In this document: positions 23,041 through 30,388 of the stretch, piece by piece
Numbering within the stretch: the first letter of the stretch is position 1
How the letters are laid out: every line of letters starts with the position of its first letter
Source of the DNA: Candidatus Eiseniibacteriota bacterium
GTDB lineage: Bacteria; Eisenbacteria; RBG-16-71-46
Direction: 5' to 3'
NCBI GenBank assembly: GCA_016710095.1
Contig: JADJLL010000019.1
Span: 40,219 to 104,218 of the forward strand
Length of the DNA: 64,000 nt
Notes under the pieces: generated by a model
Databases searched by the model: none
What the model saw: the letters and a program-made list of their open reading frames with translations, nothing else
What the model was told of the DNA's origin: nothing
Position numbers and translations under genes: made by a program

Positions 23041-24870
23041 ATGCTGGGTTACCTGCGCTCCGGCAACAAGCGCACGAAAGCCATCTGGCTGATCGTCACG
23101 ATCGCCGTCGTCGTCACCTTCCTCCTCGGGTTCAGCTTCTTCGGAAGCATGGGCTCCGGCTCCTCGGGAGCCCGCGCCACGGGCGACTACGGCTCCATCA
23201 ACGGCGAGAAGGTGACCGCCGACATGTGGAGCAGCGCGGTCGCCGTCGCGAAGGAGAACTACCGGCAGCGCTTCAACACCGAGCCGGCCGATCGCGACAT
23301 GCGTTCCGTCGAGCAGCAGGCGTGGCGCAGTCTCGTGAACCAGCGCCTCATGGCGCAGGAAGCGCGGAAGTCCGGCCTCACGATTTCGGACAACGACGTG
23401 ATCGTCGGCATGCGCACGAGCCCGCCGAACGCCGTGTTCCTCTCCCCTGCGTTCCAGACGGACGGCAAGTTCGATCCGCAGAAGTACCAGATGGCGTTGG
23501 GCGACCCGCGCATCAACTGGAAGCCGTTCGAGGACCAGGTCCGCGAAGAGCTGCCGGTGCGCCGCCTGCAGGAGCGCCTCATGTCCTCGCTCAAGCTTTC
23601 CGAGGGCGAACTGCGCGAGGCCTTCCTCGACCGCTTCCAGTCGCTGTCCGCCGTCATCGTGCAGGTGCCGCCGGCCGACACCGGCCGCAGCGCGGGCACG
23701 GACGCCGACCTTCAGAAGGTGTTCGAGCGCTACCGTTCGCGCATGGCTGCTCCCGCGCGCACGCAGCTCGAAGTGCTGTCGATCCCGGTCGAGTACAGCG
23801 AAGCCGAGATCAAGACGGCGATGGACATCTCGCGCGGTCTCTACGATCGCGTCCGCGGCGGTGAGGACTTCGCCCAGGTCGCGATGACCAACTCCGAAGG
23901 CCCGAACGCCAATCACGGCGGCGTCATCGATCGCTGGATCAACCCGATGGAACTCGGCCCGATCGGCCAGACCATCGCGGCGCACAAGCCCGGCGACGTG
24001 ATCGATCCGTACCGCGAAGGCGGTCAGGTCATGATCTTCAAGATCCTCGACCCGGCCCGCGACTCGAGCGCGATGAACCCGCCCTACCCCGGTGCGGTGA
24101 AGCTGGCGCAGATCGTCACGCGCATCTCGGTGTCCGACGACTCGCGCCGCGCGCAGTACGAGAAGGCCCGCAAGCTCGCCTCCGAGGCCCGCAGCGGCGG
24201 CCTCGCCAAGGCGGCCACGGCGCACGGTCTGGTCACCACGAAGACCGGCTTCTTCGACCTGAACAACCTGCCGCCGTCGCTCTTCGGTGCGCCGGAAGCG
24301 GCCGACTGGGGCGTCGCCCACAAGAAGGGCGACCTGAGCCCGGTGTTCGTCGGCGTGGACGAGTTCCTCGTCGCGCAGGTCGAGTCGCAGCACCTCGCCG
24401 GCGCCCCCACGTTCGAGGAAGTGAAGGAACAGCTCCGCCAGATCGCCGATGTCGAAGCTCGCGTCGAGATGGCGAAGGCCCGCGCGGACCGTCTCGCGAC
24501 GGCCGTGAAGGGCGGCGCGCCGCTCGAAGCCGCGGCTTCCGCCGAGGGCCTCACGGCGATGCCGGTGAACATGTCGCGTCAGCAGCCGGACCCGCGCCTC
24601 GTCGCGTCGCCCGAAATCCAGGGCGCGCTCTGGGCCGCGCAGCCGGGCAAGGTCGTCGGTCCGTTCCGCTCGCCGGGCGGCTGGTTCTTCGGCCGCGTGA
24701 TCTCGGTGCAGACGCCGCCGGACAGCCTCTGGAACAACGACCAGATGAAGGGGCAGCTCACGACCGACATCCTGTCGCGCCGTCAGCGCTCGTTCTTCGA
24801 CGGGTTCCTCACGCAGCTGCGTTCGGGCGCCAAGGTCGTCGACAACCGCACCGCGGGCGTCAGCGAGTAG
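23041..24870 (+). CDS. PpiD-like membrane-anchored peptidyl-prolyl isomerase
   Basis: The 609-residue protein has a cytoplasmic N-terminus (MLGYLRSGNKRTK) and one membrane anchor (AIWLIVTIAVVVTFLLGFSF). A SurA_N-like chaperone region follows (YGSINGEKVTADMWSSAVAV, then EQQAWRSLVNQRLMAQEARK). Parvulin-like segments occur twice: VRGGEDFAQVAMTNSEGPNA, then GGVIDRWINPMELGP near residue 290, and a poorer copy near residue 410. The layout matches E. coli PpiD, a periplasmic foldase assisting outer-membrane and secreted proteins near the Sec translocon. The gene starts at an ATG behind GGAG, stands alone, and ends at a strong terminator. Confidence 0.85.
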   Translation: MLGYLRSGNKRTKAIWLIVTIAVVVTFLLGFSFFGSMGSGSSGARATGDYGSINGEKVTADMWSSAVAVAKENYRQRFNTEPADRDMRSVEQQAWRSLVNQRLMAQEARKSGLTISDNDVIVGMRTSPPNAVFLSPAFQTDGKFDPQKYQMALGDPRINWKPFEDQVREELPVRRLQERLMSSLKLSEGELREAFLDRFQSLSAVIVQVPPADTGRSAGTDADLQKVFERYRSRMAAPARTQLEVLSIPVEYSEAEIKTAMDISRGLYDRVRGGEDFAQVAMTNSEGPNANHGGVIDRWINPMELGPIGQTIAAHKPGDVIDPYREGGQVMIFKILDPARDSSAMNPPYPGAVKLAQIVTRISVSDDSRRAQYEKARKLASEARSGGLAKAATAHGLVTTKTGFFDLNNLPPSLFGAPEAADWGVAHKKGDLSPVFVGVDEFLVAQVESQHLAGAPTFEEVKEQLRQIADVEARVEMAKARADRLATAVKGGAPLEAAASAEGLTAMPVNMSRQQPDPRLVASPEIQGALWAAQPGKVVGPFRSPGGWFFGRVISVQTPPDSLWNNDQMKGQLTTDILSRRQRSFFDGFLTQLRSGAKVVDNRTAGVSE

Positions 24871-24893
24871 CCTCGACGCGACGCCGGATACAC

Positions 24894-24937
24894 GAACGGC
24901 GCGAACCCGAAGCATCGGGTTCGCGCCGTTCTCTTTT
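24894..24937 (+). terminator. Strong rho-independent terminator after ppiD-like gene
   Basis: A perfect 17-base stem (24894-24910 with 24915-24931, tip CCCGA-agca-TCGGG) is followed by CTCTTTTT. It sits 24 bases after the stop codon and is the clearest terminator in the window. Confidence 0.9.
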
Positions 24938-24988
24938 TCCGTTTGGCCGAGGCGCCGACGTGGGGCCGGCTCCCGAACAGCCGCTCGA

Positions 24989-25195
24989 CTACTGGATCGG
25001 CTTGTTGTCCGAAGGAGTCGTCGGCGGCTTGGGATCCTCGCGCTGCAGCTCGTCCGTCACTTCGCGCTGCGCGCGCTTGAACTCACGGATCGCCTGGCCG
25101 AATCCGCGCGCCATCTTGGGCAGCTGGCTGGGCCCGAAGAGCAGCAGCACGATCAACAGGACGACCATCAACTCCGTTCCGCCGAATCCGAACAC
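24989..25195 (-). CDS. tatA: Sec-independent translocase protein TatA
   Basis: This 68-residue protein starts at a GTG (25193-25195) behind GGAGG. It shows the TatA plan: a short N-terminal membrane helix (TELMVVLLIVLLLFGPSQLP) with the FGP hinge, then the amphipathic helix KMARGFGQAIREFKRAQREV and a polar tail. TatA oligomers form the export pore for folded proteins, working with TatC, encoded 18 kb away at 42.6-43.5 kb. No TatB is seen, as in minimal TatAC systems. It is the last gene of the folB-to-tatA run. Confidence 0.9.
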   Translation of the reverse strand: MFGFGGTELMVVLLIVLLLFGPSQLPKMARGFGQAIREFKRAQREVTDELQREDPKPPTTPSDNKPIQ

Positions 25196-25224
25196 GATTC
25201 AATCCTCCGATGATGAGGCCGAAC

Positions 25225-25680
25225 TCAAGGCTCGAGCTTGAGGCGGCTGCGGTCGCTGCCGATCAGGACCGAGACGTCCGCGAGCTCCGAGTCCCACGCC
25301 TGCTGAATGAGCGGCGGCCCGCCGAGATAATGCGACACTTCCCGCGCGAGGGAAAGGTCGGTCCGCCGCGCGACGACGAGCGACCCGAAATAGTCCGACC
25401 GGTCGGCGTTCCGGACCTCGACCACGTGGAAGCCCCCGGCCCGCAGGTAGGACGCCACCCGGGTTCCGATCCCGGCCTCGCCGGACCCGTTCAGGACCTG
25501 CACTCGGATCACGCGGGCGCCCTGCTCCCGCTTCTTCCCGGCCGCGTCCTTCGGGGACGGCAGCACCGGCAGCCGGCCTCCGAACTGGGCCCAGGCCCAG
25601 GAGCCGACGAGCACGGCCACCACGACGGCGAGCAGCCCGATCAGCAGGCCAGCGCCGCCCTTACCGCGCTTTCGCGCCAC
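25225..25680 (-). CDS. LytR C-terminal-domain membrane protein
   Basis: The 151-residue protein has a basic N-terminus (MARKRGKGG), one membrane helix (LLIGLLAVVVAVLVGSWAWA) and a C-terminal LytR_C domain (VQVLNGSGEAGIGTRVASYL, then GFHVVEVRNADRSDYFGS). LytR_C is the small domain often appended to LytR-CpsA-Psr enzymes that attach glycans to the cell wall, but here it stands alone. It is probably periplasmic. Its start overlaps the HIT gene by 20 bases, so it is translated from the same message. Confidence 0.75.
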   Translation of the reverse strand: MARKRGKGGAGLLIGLLAVVVAVLVGSWAWAQFGGRLPVLPSPKDAAGKKREQGARVIRVQVLNGSGEAGIGTRVASYLRAGGFHVVEVRNADRSDYFGSLVVARRTDLSLAREVSHYLGGPPLIQQAWDSELADVSVLIGSDRSRLKLEP

Positions 25681-26218
25681 GCTTCGGCCCCTTCTTCGCG
25701 CCCGGCTCCGGCAGCGCCGCGATGGCGTCCCGGAGGCGCTTCCACGTCTTCTGGAGCGACTCGGGCAGCACGCGCGTCTCGCCGACCGTGGGCATGAAGT
25801 TCGTGTCGCCGTTCCAGCGCGGCACGAGGTGCAGGTGCAGGTGCCCGGGGAACCCGGCGCCCGCGACGCGGCCCACGTTGAGGCCGTAGTTCACGCCGTG
25901 CGGCTCGTACTCGGCCGCCAGCGCGCGCTCCGCGAGCGCGGTCAGGTCGAGCACGTCGGTGCGCTCGTCGGCCGTCAGCTCGTGGAACTGCGCCGCGTGG
26001 CGCTTGAGCGCGACCATGAGGTGCGCGGGGTTGTACGGATAGCGGTTCAGCATGAGGAGTGCGTGCGGCCGGCGCGCGAGCACGAGGTCGCGCGCGTCGG
26101 CCTTCGCGGCGCCGACCCGGCAGAAGAGGCATCCCGTCGGCGCGTCGGCCTTGCGGATGTACTCCATGCGCCACGGCGACCAGAGCCGGTCGAGACCGGC
26201 GCGTTTGCGCGTGGCCAT
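25661..26218 (-). CDS. HIT-family hydrolase/phosphorylase
   Basis: The 185-residue protein has the histidine triad GHLHLHLVPRWNGD near residue 135 and zinc-type cysteines (CLFC) near residue 30. The opening DRLWSPWRMEYIRKAD is typical of HIT proteins resembling mycobacterial Ap4A phosphorylase Rv2613c. The expected role is cleavage of dinucleoside polyphosphates or nucleotidyl adducts. The C-terminal tail is basic (GAKKGPKRGAKAR). The ATG overlaps the stop of the glmU-like gene by one base (TGATG). Confidence 0.8.
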   Translation of the reverse strand: MATRKRAGLDRLWSPWRMEYIRKADAPTGCLFCRVGAAKADARDLVLARRPHALLMLNRYPYNPAHLMVALKRHAAQFHELTADERTDVLDLTALAERALAAEYEPHGVNYGLNVGRVAGAGFPGHLHLHLVPRWNGDTNFMPTVGETRVLPESLQKTWKRLRDAIAALPEPGAKKGPKRGAKAR

Positions 26219-26988
26219 CAGCCCTTCTCCCCGCGCATCGCGCGGTACACCGCTTCGGCCTCCGAGAGCTGGTCCACGGTGTTGATGCCGAGCAGCTCGC
26301 GGTGATCGTCCGCGCACACGACCGCGGCGCGCTCGCCGCGCTCCTGCAGCAGCGTGACGGTGTCCGTCAGGTAGTACTCGCCCTGCGAGTTCGTCGCGGT
26401 GAGGCTCGAGAGCACGCCCGCGAGCGACGGGTACTTGAACGCGTAGATGCCCGAGTTCACTTCGTCGAGCTTGCGCTGCGCTTCGTTCGCGTCCTTCTCC
26501 TCGACGATGCGCTCGATGCCGACGCCGTCGGTCATGCGCACGATGCGGCCGTAGCCGTGCGGGTCGGGCAGGCGCATGGACAGCACGGTGACCGACGCAC
26601 CGGACGACGCATGCGTCTCGAGCAGCGCGTGCAGCGTGCGCGCCGTGAGCAGCGGCGTGTCGCCGCACACCACGAGCAGCGTGCCGCCGAACTCGCCGAG
26701 CGCGGGCTCCGCCATCATGCAGGCGTGCCCCGTGCCGCGCTGTTCGGACTGGATCGCCCATTCGACGTCCGAGCGGTGCGCGAACGCCTGCTGCACGCGC
26801 TCGCGCTGGTGCCCGATCACGACCACGCGGCGGCCGACGCCGAGATCGTCGAGCGTCGCGAGCACGTGCCCGAGCAGCGGCTGCCCCGCCATCGGGTGCA
26901 GCACCTTGGCGAGATCGCTGTTCATGCGCTTGCCCATGCCGGCCGCCAGCACCAGCGCGGCGACGTCCCCGTGACGGTACGTGCTCAT
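26218..26988 (-). CDS. GlmU-like N-terminal uridylyltransferase domain only
   Basis: The 256-residue nucleotidyltransferase has VLAAGMGKRMNSDLAKVLHP, QRGTGHA, CGDTPLL, NSGIYAF and NSQGEYYLTD, all blocks of the GlmU pyrophosphorylase domain that makes UDP-GlcNAc from GlcNAc-1-P and UTP. It stops where the left-handed beta-helix acetyltransferase domain should begin, so the second GlmU activity (glucosamine-1-phosphate acetylation) is absent here. UDP-GlcNAc is consumed by WecB at 59.8 kb. The start ATG overlaps the panC stop (ATGA). It could also act on another sugar phosphate. Confidence 0.8.
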   Translation of the reverse strand: MSTYRHGDVAALVLAAGMGKRMNSDLAKVLHPMAGQPLLGHVLATLDDLGVGRRVVVIGHQRERVQQAFAHRSDVEWAIQSEQRGTGHACMMAEPALGEFGGTLLVVCGDTPLLTARTLHALLETHASSGASVTVLSMRLPDPHGYGRIVRMTDGVGIERIVEEKDANEAQRKLDEVNSGIYAFKYPSLAGVLSSLTATNSQGEYYLTDTVTLLQERGERAAVVCADDHRELLGINTVDQLSEAEAVYRAMRGEKG

Positions 26989-27854
26989 TTCGGTCCCCAT
27001 TCGATGTTGTCGATCAGTCGCGCCGGTCCCACACGCGCGGCGACCGCGATCAGCACGCGGCCCTCCACGCGGCGCACCGGCTGCAGCGTCGTGGCGTCCA
27101 CGACCGCCACGTAGTCCTCGTGCACGAGCGGATAACCCGCCCACTCCCGCCGGATCGCCGCCACGAGCTTCGCGGCGGAACGCTCGCCCGCGCCGAGCAG
27201 CACGCGCGCCGAAGCGAGTCCCTGCGACAGCGCGACCGCCTGCTGGCGCTCGTCGGCGCCGAGGTAGGCGTTGCGCGAGCTCATCGCGAGGCCGTCGGCC
27301 TCACGCACCGTCGCGCCTCGACGCACGCGCACCGGCATCAGCAGGTCCGCGCACATGCGTTCGAGCACGATCGCCTGCTGCGCGTCCTTCTGTCCGAGCC
27401 ACAGCACGTCCGGCTGCACGGCGCCGAGCAGTCGCATCACGACCGTCGTCACGCCCTCGAAGTGTCCGGGACGCGACGCGCCCTCGAGCACTTCGGTGAG
27501 CTCCGTCACGCGCACGCGCGTGCGGTCGCCCGGCGGATACACGTCCTCGACGCGCGGCTCCCAGAGCAGGTCCACACCGGCCGAACCGAACAACGCGCGA
27601 TCGCGCCGCAACGGACGCGGATAGCGGCGGAAGTCCTCGCCCGGCCCGAACTGCAGCGGGTTGACGAAGATGCTCGCGACGACGAAACGGGAAGACCGCT
27701 TCGCCTGCCGGACGAGCGAAAGATGTCCGTCGTGGATCGCGCCCATGGTGGGCACGAACGCCACGGTTCCCTTGCGGCGCAGCGCGCGGATCGCGCGCCG
27801 CAGTTCGTCCACGCCGCTCACGCGGCGCGGGGACGCGCTCCGTGAAGCCGCCAC
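26985..27854 (-). CDS. panC: Pantothenate synthetase
   Basis: The 289-residue enzyme joins pantoate and beta-alanine using ATP, the last step of pantothenate synthesis. ATP-site HIGH-like motif is VPTMGAIHDGHLSLVRQAK. Further family blocks are ASIFVNPLQFGPGEDFRRYP, GHFEGVTTVVMRLL, LGQKDAQQ and MSSRNAYL with KMSKS-like spacing. It starts at a GTG one base after the panB stop. Together with panB and coaX in this window it supplies the first steps towards coenzyme A. Confidence 0.93.
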   Translation of the reverse strand: MAASRSASPRRVSGVDELRRAIRALRRKGTVAFVPTMGAIHDGHLSLVRQAKRSSRFVVASIFVNPLQFGPGEDFRRYPRPLRRDRALFGSAGVDLLWEPRVEDVYPPGDRTRVRVTELTEVLEGASRPGHFEGVTTVVMRLLGAVQPDVLWLGQKDAQQAIVLERMCADLLMPVRVRRGATVREADGLAMSSRNAYLGADERQQAVALSQGLASARVLLGAGERSAAKLVAAIRREWAGYPLVHEDYVAVVDATTLQPVRRVEGRVLIAVAARVGPARLIDNIEWGPK

Positions 27855-27855
27855 G

Positions 27856-28689
27856 TCAGTAGGACTCCGCGTCGCCCGGGAACCGGCGCGCCTTCACGTC
27901 GGCCACGTACCGCGCGTACGCGTCGCGCTGCGCGTCGCCGAGCTCGGCATACCTGCGCACGAACTTGGCGGTGCGGCCCTGGTACAGCCCGAGCATGTCG
28001 TGCGTGACGAGCACCTGCCCGTCGCACTGCACGCCCGCGCCGATGCCGATCGTCGGGATCGCGAGCTCGCGCGAGACGAGCGCGCCGAGCCGTGCCGGAA
28101 TGCCTTCGAGCACGATCGCGAAGCAGCCGCTCTCCTCGAGCAGCTTCGCCTCGCGCACGAGGCGTTCCTGATCGGCCTCGCCGCGCGCCTGCACCTTGTA
28201 GCCGCCGAATGCGAGCACCGACTGCGGCGTCAGGCCGAGGTGGCCCATCACCGGGATGCCCGCCGCGACGATGCGCTGCACGGCCGGAGCGACGCGTTCT
28301 CCGCCCTCGAGCTTGATCGCGTCCGCGCCGGCTTCCTGCACGAAGCGCCCCGCGTTGCGCACCGCCTGCTCCACGCTCACCTGGTACGACATGAACGGCA
28401 TGTCGCCGACGACCATCGCGGACGTCTTCGCACGCGTGACGGCCTTCGTGTGGTGGAGCATGTCCTCCATCGTGACCGGCAGCGTGCTCTCGTAACCGAG
28501 GACCACGGGTCCGACGCTGTCGCCGACGAGCAGCACTTCGACGCCCGCCTGCTCGGCGAGCCGCGCGGTCGGGAAGTCGTACGCCGTCACCACGGTGATC
28601 AGCTCGCCGCGGCGCTTCATGTCCACGACGGCGGGCGCCGTGATCTTCGCGCGCGCCTTGCCCGCTCCCACCACCGGATCTCCGCTCAT
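27856..28689 (-). CDS. panB: 3-methyl-2-oxobutanoate hydroxymethyltransferase
   Basis: The 277-residue enzyme adds a hydroxymethyl group from methylene-tetrahydrofolate to alpha-ketoisovalerate, making ketopantoate. Family blocks are VTAYDFPTARLAEQAGVEVL, VGDSVGPVVLGYESTLPVTM, KLEGGERVAP, MGHLGLTPQS and GIGAGVQCDGQVLVTHDMLG. The ATG overlaps the stop of the deoxynucleoside kinase gene (ATGA). Its folate co-substrate links it to folB and folK in the same operon. Confidence 0.93.
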   Translation of the reverse strand: MSGDPVVGAGKARAKITAPAVVDMKRRGELITVVTAYDFPTARLAEQAGVEVLLVGDSVGPVVLGYESTLPVTMEDMLHHTKAVTRAKTSAMVVGDMPFMSYQVSVEQAVRNAGRFVQEAGADAIKLEGGERVAPAVQRIVAAGIPVMGHLGLTPQSVLAFGGYKVQARGEADQERLVREAKLLEESGCFAIVLEGIPARLGALVSRELAIPTIGIGAGVQCDGQVLVTHDMLGLYQGRTAKFVRRYAELGDAQRDAYARYVADVKARRFPGDAESY

Positions 28690-29336
28690 GTCGTACGACC
28701 TTTCTCGATGGGCGTGTAGTACGTCGTGCCCTGGCGGTGCGACAGGATGCGCCGCACGAGGTCCTCGTAGTCCGATGCGTCGTTCACGAAGTCGATGCCG
28801 TTCGTGTTGACGACGAGCAGCGGCGTGTCGGTGTAGTGGAAGAAGTAGTGGTTGTAGGCGTCGTTGAGCCGCGCGATGTAGTCCTTGTCCATGTCGCGCT
28901 CGAACGGCCGGTTGCGCTTCGCGATGCGCTCCATGAGCGTGTCGGTGTGCGCCTGCAGGTACACGACGACGTCCGGCTTCACGACGTCGAGCTCGAGCCA
29001 TCCCACGAGGCGCTCGTACATCGCGAGCTCGCGGTCGACGAGGTTCAGGCTCGCGAAGATGCGGTCCTTCTGGAACAGGTAGTCCGCGACGAGCTTGTCG
29101 TTGAAGAGATTCGTCTGCTTGAGATCGCGCTGCTGCTGGTAGCGGCTGAAGAGGAAGTGCATCTGCGTCTGGAACGCGTAACGCGCCCGGTCCTTGTAGA
29201 AGTCCTTCAGGAACGGGTTCTCCTCCACCTCTTCGAGCACGAGCTGCGCCGCGAGGCGCTCGCTCAGCATGCGGCACAGGCTGGTCTTGCCGGCGCCGAT
29301 CACCCCTTCGATGACGAGGTAGCGGTTCTCGTTCAC
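28686..29336 (-). CDS. Deoxynucleoside kinase (dGK/dCK family)
   Basis: The 216-residue protein has P-loop GVIGAGKTS at the N-terminus, the substrate-binding VEENPFLKDFYKDRARYAFQ segment, VDRELAMYERL in the DRS-like position, and the lid RNRPFERDMD with catalytic arginines. It phosphorylates deoxynucleosides for salvage; base preference cannot be read. The GTG start lies seven bases after the folK stop, and the gene overlaps panB. Its place between folate and pantothenate genes is seen in other bacteria with folK-dnk neighbours. Confidence 0.85.
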   Translation of the reverse strand: MNENRYLVIEGVIGAGKTSLCRMLSERLAAQLVLEEVEENPFLKDFYKDRARYAFQTQMHFLFSRYQQQRDLKQTNLFNDKLVADYLFQKDRIFASLNLVDRELAMYERLVGWLELDVVKPDVVVYLQAHTDTLMERIAKRNRPFERDMDKDYIARLNDAYNHYFFHYTDTPLLVVNTNGIDFVNDASDYEDLVRRILSHRQGTTYYTPIEKGRTT

Positions 29337-29343
29337 GCCGGTC

Positions 29344-29841
29344 TCAGTTCCAGAGTCGCGAGCCGCGCTTCACCGGCGGCCGCGTGACGTGCAGCTGGGA
29401 AAGGTGCGACTGCATGCTCTCTCCCGTCGTCGGGTGCACGAGCGCGGGCTCGAGCTCGACGAGCGGCGTGAGCACGAACGAACGGCGCGTGAGTTCCGGA
29501 TGCGGCACGCGAAGGTCGTCCTCTTCGATGAGTTCGTCGCCGTAGAGCAGCAGGTCGAGGTCGAGCGTGCGCGGGCCCCACTTCTGGGTGCGCACTCGGC
29601 CGAGCCGCTTCTCGATGAGCAGCAGGTTCCAGAGCAGCTGGCGCGGGCTCAGCTCGGTGTCGAGCTCGGCCACGGCGTTGAGGAAGTTCGGCTGCTCGAG
29701 TTCGCCCACGGGTTCGGTGTCGTAGAGCGACGACGCGCGCACCAGATCGGTGTCCGGCAGCTGCGAGATCAGCTCGAGCGCCTGGCGGATGTTCTCCTCG
29801 CGCTCACCCATGTTCGAACCCAGCGCCACGAACACTTTCAC
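29344..29841 (-). CDS. folK: 6-hydroxymethyl-7,8-dihydropterin pyrophosphokinase
   Basis: The 165-residue enzyme transfers pyrophosphate from ATP to the pterin alcohol in folate synthesis. Conserved blocks are ALGSNMGEREENIRQAL, WGPRTLDLDLLLYGDEL and VPHPELTRRSFVLTPLVELE. It starts at a GTG overlapping the folB stop (GTGA), a very common folB-folK pairing that places consecutive pathway steps together. Confidence 0.93.
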   Translation of the reverse strand: MKVFVALGSNMGEREENIRQALELISQLPDTDLVRASSLYDTEPVGELEQPNFLNAVAELDTELSPRQLLWNLLLIEKRLGRVRTQKWGPRTLDLDLLLYGDELIEEDDLRVPHPELTRRSFVLTPLVELEPALVHPTTGESMQSHLSQLHVTRPPVKRGSRLWN

Positions 29842-30197
29842 GCGCTTCGCTCCCGGGTGACTTCGATGACCGCGCGGCCACCGGTCGTCCATCCCAGGTT
29901 CTGCTTCGCGATGCGCACCATGACGCGGCGGAAGGGGAACTTCTCGAGGATCGCGTCGGCCACGGAGCGCGCGAGCTTCTCGAGCAGGTGGAAGCTGTTG
30001 CTTTCGACGACCTCGCGCACGAGCTGGTAGAGCAGGTCGTAGTCGACCGTGTCCGCGAGGCGATCGCTCGTCTCGGCGGCGGAGGACATCTGCTCGAGGA
30101 TCAGGTCCACCTCGAGGCGCTGGCCCGCTTCCTTCTCGTAGGGACGCGCGCCGTGGTGCCCGAACACCGAGAGACCTTCGAGGCGAATCGTCGCCAA
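29838..30197 (-). CDS. folB: Dihydroneopterin aldolase
   Basis: This 119-residue protein converts dihydroneopterin to 6-hydroxymethyl-dihydropterin. Family residues include GLSVFGHHGARPYEKEAGQR with the active-site Y-E pair, and LLEKLARSVADAILEKFPF. The start is a TTG at 30195-30197 behind GGAGG with seven-base spacing; no ATG or GTG lies nearby in frame, and the family N-terminus begins exactly here. It is the first gene of the nine-gene run ending in tatA. Confidence 0.9.
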   Translation of the reverse strand: MATIRLEGLSVFGHHGARPYEKEAGQRLEVDLILEQMSSAAETSDRLADTVDYDLLYQLVREVVESNSFHLLEKLARSVADAILEKFPFRRVMVRIAKQNLGWTTGGRAVIEVTRERSA

Positions 30198-30333
30198 AGT
30201 ATTGCCTCCGAAAAGGATGAGTGCCGGGAAAGCACCCGGCTCGCGAAGTCGGCGGCGAGGATAGGAGCCGCGCGCGAGGGCGGTCAAGCGGTGCGCGCGG
30301 GGTGCGGTCGACCCGCCGAGGCAAACGCGAAAC

Positions 30334-30378
30334 GGCGCCCGGATAGGGACGCCGCCTCGCTGCGACCGTTCGGGCGCC
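30334..30378 (-). terminator. Weak inverted repeat after the secreted repeat protein gene
   Basis: GGCGCCCG (30334-30341) and CGGGCGCC (30371-30378) are perfect inverted repeats 29 bases apart, just beyond the stop at 30389. No T-run follows, so this is only a possible terminator or processing hairpin. Confidence 0.3.
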
Positions 30379-30388
30379 GATCCCCGGC

